DNA of 33,712 nt, from positions 1 through 33,712 of the forward strand of contig JAFKAC010000279.1 in NCBI GenBank assembly GCA_025766275.1, given 5' to 3'. Positions 11,401-22,507 of this stretch are shown piece after piece (positions within the stretch are counted from its first letter, which is position 1; the number at the start of each line of letters is the position of its first letter). The translations under genes were made by a program, and so were the position numbers. The notes under the pieces were generated by a model that worked only from the letters and a program-made list of their open reading frames with translations, did no database searches and was not told the DNA's origin. This stretch comes from Lactarius indigo (lineage: Eukaryota > Basidiomycota > Agaricomycetes > Russulales > Russulaceae).

Positions 11401-14199
11401 ATAATGGGTTGTAATAGTCGCCCAGCGACGATATAAAGTACAGGAAAGAAAACCAAGCGGGAATGTCGCACTGGCAAAGAGCGACAGAAAAAGGAGGAGA
11501 GGAAGCCGGGATTCGTGAAAGAGACAACATGCTTTTTGAGGCGAGCAACGTCCATTGTGTCGTGTGTTGGGCAAAGTCACCAGGACTCGCACAAAACAAT
11601 AGCTGGCTTATGTCATCACAATCCGTATCCAGGTCACGAGCTCCGCGGCACAAATGCAGGTCGTAGCCTACCAGCCCGGTGAATACAAGGGTTTGGATGA
11701 CGGCTCTCTGTGTTATACTCTGGCCAAGAAGCCATCCAAGAACGGCAACACGCGCAGAAAAGTACTGCTTTGAATACAACGTTTTTCATTGCCACCCATA
11801 AAGCACCCTGACAACTTCGCCTACGGCCGCGGTGACATCGAAGTTCCGAAACAATAACACCAACAACTCTGGTCCCAGGAAGACTCTATTTACTCGGCAG
11901 CCACTCACTCCGCTCGACAATATCACGGGGCGTTGTGTCAAATTTCGCTCCATTTTCGCTCAAGGACCTGTCACAATTTCATAGGGTACACGGTCGCTTC
12001 CACTGGATGAAGCTCCACTGGGCCGACCAAAGCAAACACTAATTTGTGCCGCGTCAGGTCCTCACTATTTTTACAACACACCTGGTTCGTGTCCGGTTCG
12101 TGCTTGGAGTCAAAGACGCCCGGTCCGATGGATATGTTAAGCTGACCAAACAGAAATCAGGAGGAGCGCCGTCAATGACCAATACGTCCCGAATGGGGCG
12201 TATCTTTGAAAGTTTGGAAGGTTTTATGATGGCGAAACTCGTTACGAGAGTCAGGTCGCATAAGACATTTGTGTGTCACGGAACGTAGCCACTTCATTAC
12301 ACGGCTAAACGGTGAGTCGTTCTACTGCAATATACCCCAAAAAGTCCTCCATACGTATAACTAGATCATTTGACCCACTCTCGCTCCAGTTGACTAGGGT
12401 TCTTTGATGTCCTATCCACCATCACCCGTTGCGTGTGCCGTCGTTTCATACATTCTTTTGGAAGCCATCTCAGATCTCAGCACCTGGGCCACACTTGGCC
12501 TCCCTGCCTTTATGAGATATGCGGAACAGCGGGTCTCAGTCCGATACTGTTGGTGTTCTTGAAGTCTGTATACACTTGTGGATAGCTCAAGACAGCCAAC
12601 CAGTATCCCAAAGCGTACCACATGCTAAATCACCGTGATCTAGCTGGCCTTCCTTCGGGCTGCCAACCCGGACACGCGGCAGAGACAGGTCAGATAAAAA
12701 GATAAACTTCCCTTCTGTGTTCTATCATGACGAGAGTTCTGCTATCTTCCTGTCCCACTCGCCAGCGCCGACAAACCCCCGTCCGAAATTTCTCCGCTAG
12801 GGGACATTTCATAACGCGAATCCTACCCACTCCCTTTCGGGCGCCTCCACTACCTGCAGAAGTGTCAAGCACCGCTCAAGAGGACGTAGCGTCTTTCCCT
12901 TGGCGCAGCACCCACTTCAGACGGCTGCCACCGACAACCCCGACCATCTCACTATGAGAATATGGTAGTAACCCATGTGAAGGCCGAAGTGCGGGAATGC
13001 GCGACTCAAGTCAAGTGAGTGTGTAAGCCACGGTGCGCTCCTGAATTAGTCCTTATAAGAATAATCGAGGTCTCGCCGCACAGATTACAAGCTATTTAAG
13101 TATTTATGAAAACAAACTACCGTGAACCGGAAAATGTTGAGATCAAGCAACTGAGACTCGATTGGCCAAGATTAAACGTGGTTGCCGGTCCAGCCAGTCC
13201 AGAGTCTGTTTACGCATGCTTACAGGAGAGCCCGTCAGAAACTGGAAGCAGAGGCCTCTTGGGTGACATCTTCGGCGAAACCGACGAATATCGCAAGCAG
13301 ACGTAAGGGACATCGGTCACTGGCCACTCCGTTGCATGAACCCACCCCAGGGGACCCCAATGACAAGCGAAAACAAGCGTATACAAATTGGCCTGTCGTC
13401 TTTGACGGCGTTCAGCACCCTAAAAGGTCCGCGAAACGTGTAATAGATGTGACATGGCACGAGGGCTATGCGTCCGGCGAGCTGCATTAGCGGGGACCTA
13501 CAAGGAGAGGGCTCTAGCCGGGTTCGGGTAGCGCAGGAGGAAGAAGGGGTTGCGTTCGTGTTTGAAGGGGGCGCGGGTCTCTGGAGGAAAGTGAGGAGCC
13601 GCTGTGCTAGTTTCTGGTCGTTTAGAGGGAACGGAGGGGTACGTGCCTTAGATGTCGTGATGCGGGTCGCGCCATAGCAGCGCAACAATAAAAACTGGGC
13701 CGTATAGGCACGAACATTGAATAAAGTGTCATCCAAACAACGATCGTCGCACCCATGAGCGGTCGCACCCGGCGCCTTTGGGGCCGTCCAGTGCGCTCTG
13801 ATGCGATAATTAGCACTTGTGGACAGTTGCCGACTCGGCCCGATATCAAGAAGGATGAAATTCGATGAAATTTAATGAAATTTTAATCAAGTGCTGATGA
13901 CACCTCAAACCAGCGCTTGCCCGTGGATGGCTCTTGCCCGCCTTATATGCGGCTGCGGCAACGCTTTTCTATTGAACGACGACAATTTGATCCCAGCTCT
14001 CGCACCCAGGTCCTACCCATAGCGCGGGTCGACACTAAAAGGTGGGTCCCTACAGGCTTTTCTGTTGCACAGCGCAACGGCCTATCTTATTGAATATGAA
14101 ATAGCAGGACGGGGCCATTTGAACGGAGCCTTGACAAAGACACGCAGATAAATGTTGCTTCGCTAGGTCTCAGACTCCACGTCCTTCTAGAAAGTCGTC
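11401..14199. other. Long divergent intergenic region, no supported gene
   Basis: This is 2.8 kb between the starts of PRM1 (-) and the DUF6533 gene (+). Only short frames are present, several lacking ATG. I found no domain, no spliceable exon chain and no transposon termini. It contains a three-copy 10-bp AT-rich repeat at 13855-13884. It presumably holds both promoters and perhaps non-coding transcripts. Confidence 0.5.
13855..13884. repeat. Three tandem copies of a 10-bp ATGAAATTnn unit
   Basis: ATGAAATT starts at 13855, 13865 and 13875, exactly one helical turn apart; the last two bases of the unit vary (CG, TA, TT). It lies 320 bp upstream of the DUF6533 gene. Its function is unknown; phased A/T tracts of this kind can bend DNA or bind a repeated factor. 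Confidence 0.6.
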
Positions 14200-15902
14200 A
14201 TGTCCAGACCAGTGAACTCTGTCGACGGGCTCGCTACACAGTTGTATGCCTCGCTGCGCTACTCCCTTCTTTTACGCAACTCACGCTCTCCGTTGATCCT
14301 CGCTACAGCATGGTTACCCACATACTCTCATTCGTACCATACTGTATGTGGTTTCTGGTCCTCATTTCTGCACCGTCGTTTTGACCTATCGCAGCTATCG
14401 TTTACTATGATTATTTTCTCACCCTCTCCGACGAGGTCGAGCTCTTCTGGTTACACCCGGGCAAATTCAATCTGTTCTCTTACTTCTTCCTTTTCAATCG
14501 TTATCTTTCCATTTTCGGGAACCTTCAGATCTTAATATTCGGCATAATTGGTCGATTTGACTTTATGGTACGTGTCCTGCCAACTTGGTCGCTCAACTGT
14601 GTTTGAACTGCTCGGCCGCGCTTGCCTCGTACCGCTTCAGTCGTGAGTGTATGTCCCCCACAAAAATTGCGAAATATAGCTGACGAGTTGCTGCACACAG
14701 GTGCAGAACCTCCCACATATACCATATGGTCCTTTTACTAGTCCAACAAACCTTCATAGCAAGTACATCCTGCCTCCGTCCTCTCCTACAGAACCTTATC
14801 TCACGTCACACTCAAGTTTTGTGCATCATGCAGATCCATGCAATATATCGAAGCAAGCGGGTTCTAGTGTTCCTCACATTAATTGCCGTCGCCGGAGTTG
14901 CGATCCCCTGCGTATGCGCTTTCATCCCCCTTCTACTCCCTGAGTTCGACCCTCATGATCGTGGTCACAGTGGTGCATGTACACGCTGTCGAGCAAACAC
15001 TTGTCATATCCCGCGGTAATAACCCCAGTCCTGGGTTGTACCCGGGCGGTGGGAGAAACCGAGTAAGTCCATCGCATCCAGTCCGTAGCGCCACCATCAC
15101 TAAGCGTCGTGGCGCGTTCTCCCAGGGGATTCTGTGAGTGAGCATCATTCAGGGCCGTGTCACCCGACTAAACGCTAGTTGCGTCACATGTTCTTAGATT
15201 CAGCCATTTCTTGGACAGGGGGTCTCGTAGTAGACACGACTGTTTTCGTCCTTCTGCTGTGCAAAACGGTCAGCGTTGGTCGGGGCGTACGGCTCTTGGA
15301 CACCATGATGCGTAACGGTACCTCCCCCCACACACTTTTTTCGCGACTTTGTCGAACTGACAGTAACGTTTCTTAGCTACCATATACTACTCGTACGACG
15401 CCATTCCTCCCCCCCCCTTTTTTTTTCTGCCATATCTAACCATACATCAGAATATTGTCTCTTGTGAATCTGAGCAACATCCTGATACTGCGGGTATGTC
15501 TTCGTTTTCTCGAGTGAGCTCATCCAAACACGTACTAACGAGACCGACCAAGTTCGCACCCGTGAGTTTTTTGTTCACCACAAACCTCTCCCCCAAGTGT
15601 AAGGACAACCGCCAACGAGTTTCCACAGCCCGGCATTCGGACATCCTCAATAGCTCTAACGAACGCGTACGTCTTCCCCACTGAATGACTATTCGCTCAA
15701 GCATTCTGACGTTAAAAAAATGTTTTCCTTTTGTAGGTTATCGTGCACGCTTATATCGCGAATCATCTTCGACCTCCGCTCCAAGTTTGGAAATACCTCG
15801 CGCGCTGAAACTACAGTGTACTACGACTACTACGAGGCCCCGGACAAGCGAACCGAACGCGGTGGTCTACCGTCGTTCGTGCACTCACTTTTCAGAAATT
15901 AA
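14200..15902 (+). CDS. DUF6533 domain seven-helix membrane protein, 13 exons
   Basis: DUF6533 proteins are an expanded, receptor-like integral membrane family of Agaricomycetes with no established function. Spliced model: 14200-14243, 14309-14343, 14395-14587, 14701-14762, 14817-14911, 14971-15062, 15126-15133, 15198-15317, 15377-15392, 15451-15493, 15553-15561, 15629-15666, 15737-15902, giving 306 residues. The signature YYDYFLTLSDEVELFW is followed by NRYLSIFG. Later helices include VLLLVQQTFIAILCIMQIHA, VLVFLTLIAVAGVAIPC and LVVDTTVFVLLLCKTVSVG, then IYYSILSLVNLSNILIL and ALSCTLISRIIFDLRSKF, each in the family's usual place. A GCTRAVGE segment matches the usual loop cysteine. The model includes 8-, 9- and 16-nt exons, each needed to keep frame and family pattern. 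The weakest junction is the donor at 14588 (GTCGCT); another donor there is possible. Contiguous frames alone would miss this gene. Confidence 0.85.
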
Positions 15903-16609
15903 GTCCGTCAGTCAGTCCGCCAGTTCAGTCCGAAAAAGGGGCCCCTTCACATCTGGTAGTTCTCACAGATCAGGCAGGGACGATACTGTGGTCGCGGTGG
16001 CGGGGTCGAGGTGGACGGTTCCGTGATGGAGTACCTAACTTTGGAATGGTCCATCACACATGTACCTGGAAAACCTTGGGAAATAGGAAGCAGATTAAGA
16101 TATTGCGGTGCACGAGAACCACCTAGACATTATCTCGTGTAGGGCATCGTGTAAACTATTAGTTCCTTCCGAGGACAATAATGGACACTTTGTAATTACG
16201 GACGTTCGGCGCTAGAAACTTGCCATCTCCGATGGCTTGTACAATCCCCCTGATTTACTGCGGACAAGACTAACACAGGCAACGTTTCATTTTATTCGTG
16301 TTGTATTGATAGCTGGATTGACAGGCCTGGAAAGTAGGGACCTCCCCTTATCCCTGATGGATTGCCTCTCCGTAGTATGCTCCCCACGAGTATCTGCTTT
16401 CTTTTTTCGACGATAGCTCCAACATACAAGAGACAGTGGTACATCGGCAAAGGACGTCTCATTGAATGAACAAATAATCAACAGTCAGGGATCCGAAGTC
16501 ACAGATACTGCGTTAAAAAGGCGAGACCAGGAATGGTTACGTTCTGTTTCCGCCTGAGAGAAGGTTGCGATGCGATAAGCCAAAAGCGGGCAGGGGTAAA
16601 GAAAAGGTC
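15903..16609. other. Convergent intergenic region
   Basis: About 0.7 kb between the 3' ends of the DUF6533 gene and the Vtc1-like gene. It contains only short unsupported frames and no recognisable element. Confidence 0.5.
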
Positions 16610-17642
16610 TTACAGCTCGCGAACTGGAGTCACAGAGGCACGATCGGGGAGAAGACCCATAAGCGGAAGATCATCATGATCAGGCGTGAGCGCACCTCTG
16701 AATATAAAGTTGGCCAGCACAGCGAAGAAAAGGAAGGCGCTGATGATAACGGGCCCGGCGATCTGGTCTAGAGAGTGGACTCAACACTCTGCGGCGTTAT
16801 TCCCCATAGCGGGGAGTCTGTACAACTGTAGTACGCACCGAAATGGCCTGGATCACGTCTGCGGATCATGGTGATACGATGCTGGTAGATGGCATAACCG
16901 TATATCTGCACGACCAGCGCAAATATCGACGTCAACGGAGCAGATTCGCGCAAAAAGAAGAAAAGCGAAGAAAAGTTTGCTTCTTTTTGAATCTCCAAAA
17001 GTGGCCAGAAGGTGAAACACGGACAGAACGGATTACGCACCAGGATTCCAATACTGATACCCGCGTACACGTACGCAAAGTTGCGTGCGATGGGGTCTTT
17101 GGAGGCATTGAAGAGCGCAATTGCAAGCGTGCCTATCAAGACGGATATGTTGAGGTACGAGACCCACGCTGAAACCGCACAGTGAGCATACTAACTTATC
17201 GGAACAGGGCCACCCGACTGTCGGATAAAAATTGGACATGCGAAAAAAAGACAAAAACGACAACAACGAATGACAGGGAACAAACGGAGAGGGGTGGGAG
17301 GGGAAGAAGGCACGCACTGCGCTCGTTCGCGAACCACACCTTGCCCTCGACCCGCACCGGAGTTGGGATCTTCTTAGGGACGCGCACCTGTGGTGGGACC
17401 GTGATAGAATGGTAGTCCCGCACGGTCGGCATCTGGCCGTCCTCGTCCGTCGCAGCGACATCGGGAATCTCGTCCGCACGGGTGTAGCGCTGGGGACGGC
17501 GTGACTTGGGGAGCTTGGCGAGGGCGCTCGAGGAGAAAGGTTGAAGGAGATCCGACATCGCGTGCCAGGAACGGCGGATGAGCGAGTCGTGTATCTCATC
17601 GCCGTTGCTCGTGCTGTCGGTGAGCTGGTGTTGATGCGACAT
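16610..17642 (-). CDS. VTC1: Vtc1-like vacuolar transporter chaperone subunit (DUF202)
   Basis: DUF202 proteins form the membrane part of the VTC complex, which makes polyphosphate and moves it into vacuoles or acidocalcisomes. Spliced model: 17642-17318, 17168-17041, 16905-16839, 16767-16610, giving 225 residues with GT-AG introns. The DUF202 signature KVWFANERTWVSYLNIS is split by intron 1. Three helices are visible near 112-130 (NISVLIGTLAIALF), 140-163 (FAYVYAGISIGILIYGYAI) and 176-197 (AGPVIISAFLFFAVLANFIF), with the conserved YQHRITMIRRRDPGHF between the last two. The N-terminal 100 residues are an unstructured Ser/Pro-rich extension absent from the 129-residue yeast Vtc1. There is no SPX domain and no room for a VTC catalytic domain, which argues against Vtc2-4. 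The start is only 126 bp from the stop codon of the upstream Hsp40 gene on the same strand. The C-terminal 30 residues after FIFR are read straight through to the stop and could be changed by an unseen intron. Confidence 0.88.
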
Positions 17643-17768
17643 ATCGAAGTGATGGTCTGGCGTTGCAAAGCAAAGCCCGAGGTTATGTAGAGGACAACGA
17701 ATTCAAATTGTGAATGCCGTGTCGAATATAAGTACATAGAATACAAAATATCAGATTACAGTAATTGT

Positions 17769-19059
17769 TCATTGTCCCAACACCTTCCTCACACCCTCCT
17801 TCTGCCCCACTGTCAGCCGCGCAGGGAACGTCACACCCCACCGCACGACGAGATCACCCTTCCCAGATGCCCCTTTTCTCCTTATTGGCATACCCTCGCC
17901 AGAAACTCGCGTCTCCTGCCCTGGTTTCACCACCCCCGGCGGCACTGTCACCTGCAATTTTCGCCCATCGAGGTGCTCTAATTGCCTCTTCGCTCCGCTC
18001 TCGTTCGTCAGCGCATCCACGAGCGGAATCTCGATCTTCGCAATGAGGTCATCGCCCTCGCGCACGAAACGTTCATGCGGCTTGTCCTCCACCATAAAGA
18101 CGAGGTCTGGCGAGCTGCCGTCGGCCGCCTCGTTGCCCGCACGTGGAAATCGGACTTTGGTGCCCTCTTTCCAGCCAGGTTGCACGACAATCTCGAGCAC
18201 CTTCTCCTCGGTGGTACCGTCGAAATTCCGCCGTGACACCTTCATGCGCTTCGTCGTGCCGGCATAGAGTTCTTCAAGCGAGAGTTTGAGCGGACGTACG
18301 GTCTCGCTTGGTGCGTTGCTTTTGGGGGCCGGCTGCGATTGGTGGCGCCGCGGGCCACTGCTACCACCCATTCCGCCCGGCATTTGACCGGGCATGCCAC
18401 CGAAGGCGGAGAACGGAGACCCACCACCCATCATGTCGTCATTTTCGTCAAACATGCTGGCACCGCGCATACCACTGAGACCGCCAAAACCTCCGGCCGA
18501 GAGGAACGTCCTGCAAAAAAAAATTTCATTCAAAATGAGGCCCCGCCCAGAAATAGGTGAAACTCACTCGAATACTTTCATTGGGTCCGATGGCGAAAAC
18601 CCACCCCTACCGCCTGGCATGCCAGACGATGTGAACGAAAAAGTGGTGCCCCCACCACCAGGGAAGCCACTGAAGCCAGCAAATGGGTTGGCTCCAGCCC
18701 CTGCGCCAGGTGGAGCGCCGCCGCCTTTGAGCCCCTCCTCGCCAAACTGATCATAAATGGTGCGTTTCTGTTTATCGTTGAGGACCTCAAAAGCCTCCGA
18801 TATCTGTAGTCGTGAGTATAGGGGGACCGGTCAACGGGATAGAAACAGGTCAAGGACTAACTTGTTTGAATTTTTGGGAGGCCTCCTCACTTCCTGCATT
18901 TCGGTCCGGATGCCATTTCAATGCCTGTGATTTTGGCAATGGTAAGATTATCAGAATTCAGCGAACAGAAGGACCCACCATCTTTTTATATGCTTTCTTG
19001 ATGTCATCTTCAGTAGCGTCTTTGTTGATGCCAAGAAGCTTGTAATAGTCTGCACCCAT
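17769..19059 (-). CDS. SIS1: Type II Hsp40 co-chaperone, Sis1/DNAJB family
   Basis: Sis1-type J proteins deliver clients to Hsp70 and stimulate its ATPase in the cytosol and nucleus. Spliced model: 19059-18979, 18924-18862, 18803-18568, 18510-17769, giving 373 residues. The J domain occupies 1-70 ([20 protein letters not shown]) with HPD at 32-34 just after the first junction, then [21 protein letters not shown] Gly/Phe- and Gly/Met-rich region follows to about 180 ([20 protein letters not shown], [13 protein letters not shown]). The client-binding C-terminal domain starts at [20 protein letters not shown] and contains [20 protein letters not shown] and [16 protein letters not shown]. There is no CxxCxGxG zinc region, so this is type II. 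The length is close to the 352 residues of yeast Sis1. The upstream region holds a tandem GAA-containing 10-mer compatible with a step-type heat-shock element. Confidence 0.93.
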
Positions 19060-19331
19060 GGTGGTGTTGTTGAGGTGGCGTCGGGTGGAGCGAGTCGGGT
19101 TATATGCGTTGGTGCGATGGCTAGGTGGTGCCAGAACATACCAGAACATAAATGTGTCGATAAGCACCTATCTGCCAAAAATAAATGCGTGGTAACCTTA
19201 ATGATCTCCTGTGCGAGGTTGTCCTTTGCCTGTGTATAACGAACGAACTTTACGACCACCTGACGACCCTAACCAACACCACTCCTTCCAACCATTGTAC
19301 CTCTTTCCAAAATATCGCCGTCTCGAGCGAC
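19060..19331. promoter_or_regulatory. Divergent promoter between SIS1-like and Kelch genes
   Basis: These 272 bp separate the two start codons and must carry promoter elements of both genes. At 19131-19150 the 10-mer CCAGAACATA is repeated in tandem, placing two GAA cores exactly 10 bp apart. That spacing fits a two-unit step-type heat-shock element. A TATATG sits at 19101-19106. Confidence 0.4.
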
Positions 19332-22300
19332 ATGCGGCTACTAGACGCCTTTCTATTTACTTTATTCAATCTCTCAGCCGCACTCTATACAGCCGTCCCG
19401 AGGTCGGTTCCTTTCTTGCTAGCCGCTCTACACCTCTCATCTCGCTTAGATGGGCACAAGCCGTCGTAGTCATAAATGACGCGTTGTTCCTCTACGGCGG
19501 CAAAACAGACCAGTACAATGCTTTCGGCTACGATTCTGCCCCATGGAACAACGACCTTCTCTTTCTATCCTTATCAACCGCCTTTGACCCTTCGGTCCCT
19601 CCATGGCAGTATGTCTCGGGTTCCCAGAATACCTCCATCGCCTCGCAAGGCCCTACGCTCGCCTGGCACACACTCTCCGCGTTCAACTCCTCTTATGCAC
19701 TCACGTTTGGCGGCAACACCGGCCCACTCTCCGAGGTCACCATTCTTAACAACAACGACTCTGCCCAGTTGCTCAACGTGTTGGACCATATGCAACCTAT
19801 ATTTATCCCCCTCCCCGAGGGCTGGGCAGGCGAACCGCAGCGGCGGATGCGCCACGCGACTGCTTCTATAGACGGTTCGATATACATCATCGGCGGTGAG
19901 GCTGCGGACGGCTCGGGAAACCTCTTCTCAACACATTACCTCTTCATTCCCTCCATACCCTTGTTCATCGAACTCCCTTCCGAAAATGCACCCCCAGGCA
20001 TCATCGGCCATGCAGCTATCATCTTACCTGATGGCCGTCTTCTCATCTTTGGTGGCATCTCTCAGGGACAACTTGTTCCCTTTGATGTCTGCTGGGTCCT
20101 TGATACCACGCAATCTGACTTAATGTGGACTCGAGCTTCCATTGATCAGTCGAACCTACCTAATCCCCGCTCTTCCTTCGCAGTCGTACTTCTTGACGAC
20201 GGTCGTATTCTCATCCAGGGAGGCACGGATGCCACCTTCCAGTCCACCTTCGACGACGGCTGGATTCTCGACCCGTCTAGAAGTCCAATGACATGGACCC
20301 CGGTTCCCGCCCTCTCTCAGCTTGGCGCCCGGAAAGACCACTTCGCGATCAATGCTGGCGGACAAGTTGTATTCGGATTGGGTACGCAGTCCCATCTCAA
20401 CCTAGCCCACTTTTGTTAATCACGAAAGCGCCACATAGGCTATGGTTCCAGTGCGCCGGCAGACGCCGCGCTGCACGTTTACGATGTTGACGCGGCATCG
20501 TTCCAGCCCACATATTCGCCCGTGACGGCCCCCCCGGTTCATACCACTCTTCCACCTGACCCTTCTCAGACCATCACGAACGCTCCTGGTGGGACCGCAA
20601 CCTCCCCCAACGGACAGTCCCCTGGTCACTCAGGCACGGGGGTCAGCGGCAGCCACACCGGTTCAGTAACCAGTCACCCAACATCCAGCACCAGCACCAG
20701 CGGAGGTGGAAGTCCCGGACAAGGAAACTCTGATGGTATCGGCTCTGGAAAGTCCCATACGACTGCCATCGCTATTGGTTCTGTACTCGGCGCCGTTGGA
20801 TTGGCAACTTGTGCGGCCTTGACGGTCTGGTATATGAATCGCCGGCACGCCCGGTCTGACCCGTCGTTCAGCCCGCTCGACGATGACGACGAGGAGCATC
20901 CCCACTCGATCACGGCCGTCCCAATCGTCGGAGCGCAAGAGAAGGGCCCACGGATACTTACAGTGCCCCTTGGACTGCTCAGTATGGTCGGCCTTGGCGG
21001 CCAGCGCCACGCGAACCGCTCACGGCACGACATCCTCGCAGACGAGGACCGCAGCTTTGATTGGGAAGTTTTCCGTCGTGGAGGATCCGTCGGGGGCTCG
21101 AGTTTGGTCGATCTTAGCGCCCGCAGCAGTCCCCACGGTTGGTCGAATGCTGTTACTGCATCGCTCCGGAATCTCGCGCGAAGCACGGGCCGAGGATCGC
21201 ATTCTCGAGAATCGACGACTGCCATCGAATGGGAGAAGCGTGGCGTCGATCCTTTCTCGCCCGAGGTTGCGCTCATGGCGGACGGACTTGAACATAACGA
21301 GCTGCCAGAACGGGCAGCTCCTTCGCAGCCCTACACAGATCCCTTCGCGCATCGAGACTCTTTATCAGAGGTTCTGCACGACTACCTTTCCGGACCGGAA
21401 CCTGAACCACATGAAGACTCCCAGGAGGCGCGGTCCACGGCGCTTCGGGCGACACTGACATCCAGAGTCGACTTTGTGCCATTGTCGCCACTCATAGAGC
21501 AAGCCTCACAGAACTCCCTCTCAAATTCATCGTCTTCACATAATGCCTCTTCGGAACAGCACGTAGGGTCTGGCTCGTCTAATGGCAACCAGTCGCGTTC
21601 CCCGCGGCCGTCTTCTATCCTCGACCCCAATCCCCCGCCCAGCGAGCCTATTCGGCGCAGCAATTCATGGTGGGCGCGCTTCGCCAAGACACCGCTGCTC
21701 GAGCGCAGGAGCACAGGGTCATCTACGCGAGATCCCAGTGGCTTCATCGATTTTCGCGATCCCAATCCGCCGCCTCGGTTGCTCACCATCGAGGAATCGA
21801 CGCACTCACATTCGCCTGACGTATCTGAATCACGGAGAACAGGTTCTGCTGGCATCTCGGCAACCCGTACCGCGGCGCGAAGGCATCCATCGCTCTATCA
21901 CGAGGCGTCACACGGGCGGTCGGCGTCCTCGCTCCAAACTGCCAACACGGACACGCTCGAACGCGTAGGCGGGACGATGGACATCGTACAACGCGATGCG
22001 ACCCTGGACTCGCGATTCACAACTGTAACGAATCCCTTCACCGACGACGAATTTGGCGTCGCGGGCGGCCCAGGGCAGAGCACGTCGCCGCCGTCGTCTT
22101 TCGGCAGCAGTCCGTTACGGGCACTGTTCGTGCGCGGAGAACCCTCGTACAGCTCGACACGCACGGAGAGTTCGTCTGAGCTACCGCCTCTGCCACCGCC
22201 ACCCGTGCCACCACTCAGCACACCCCCGCACGAGCTGAGTGATCTAACATTTGACGAGCCATCGGCCGTCGCGCGTCCTCGCGTATCTCCAACCGGCGGC

Positions 22301-22507
22301 CCACACTCGCCTGGAGTCTCGGAGCGCGTGCGAGCGTTCGAACGACGCATGTCGCGGGACGGCGAGGTGCCGCCGCCACCCACGAACACGCGTCGGCGGG
22401 AGGAGCGCACGACGCCACGGCCTGTGGTGCGCTATGGGCTCGTGCCGCGGGCGTCGCTCTTCGTCGCGAATCCTGACGGTGGGCCGGAGCGAGGGCCGCG
22501 GGTCTGA
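19332..22507 (+). CDS. Secretory Kelch-repeat single-pass membrane protein
   Basis: Spliced model: 19332-19402, 19450-20381, 20439-22507, giving 1023 residues. Residues 1-21 (MRLLDAFLFTLFNLSAALYT) are a signal peptide. A beta-propeller of Kelch type follows (about 24-360), shown by repeated hydrophobic-GG cores: DALFLYGGK, YALTFGGN, SIYIIGGE, RLLIFGGI, RILIQGGT, QVVFGLGYGS. After a Thr/Ser/Gly-rich stalk comes one membrane helix near 443-466 (AIAIGSVLGAVGLATCAALT), then a basic stop-transfer NRRHAR and about 550 residues of low-complexity Ser/Pro/Glu-rich cytosolic tail. The topology implied is type I, propeller outside. I know no specific function for this architecture; a cell-surface or cell-wall sensor is only a guess. 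A longer frame starting upstream at 19211 exists, but it destroys the signal peptide and lacks the first intron. It is divergently arranged with the SIS1-like gene. Confidence 0.88.

Noticed and set aside
11401..11779. Upstream extension of PRM1
   Set aside because: The frame is open but lacks family sequence, and the ATG at 11400 starts just before the conserved first helix.
13317..13736. Minus-strand 139-codon frame
   Set aside because: It begins at TTG rather than ATG in the track reading and shows no domain or neighbouring exons.
19211..20419. Longer 402-codon start for the Kelch protein
   Set aside because: Splicing 19402 to 19450 from the ATG at 19332 gives a clean signal peptide and joins directly to the first Kelch strand; the longer reading has no such features.
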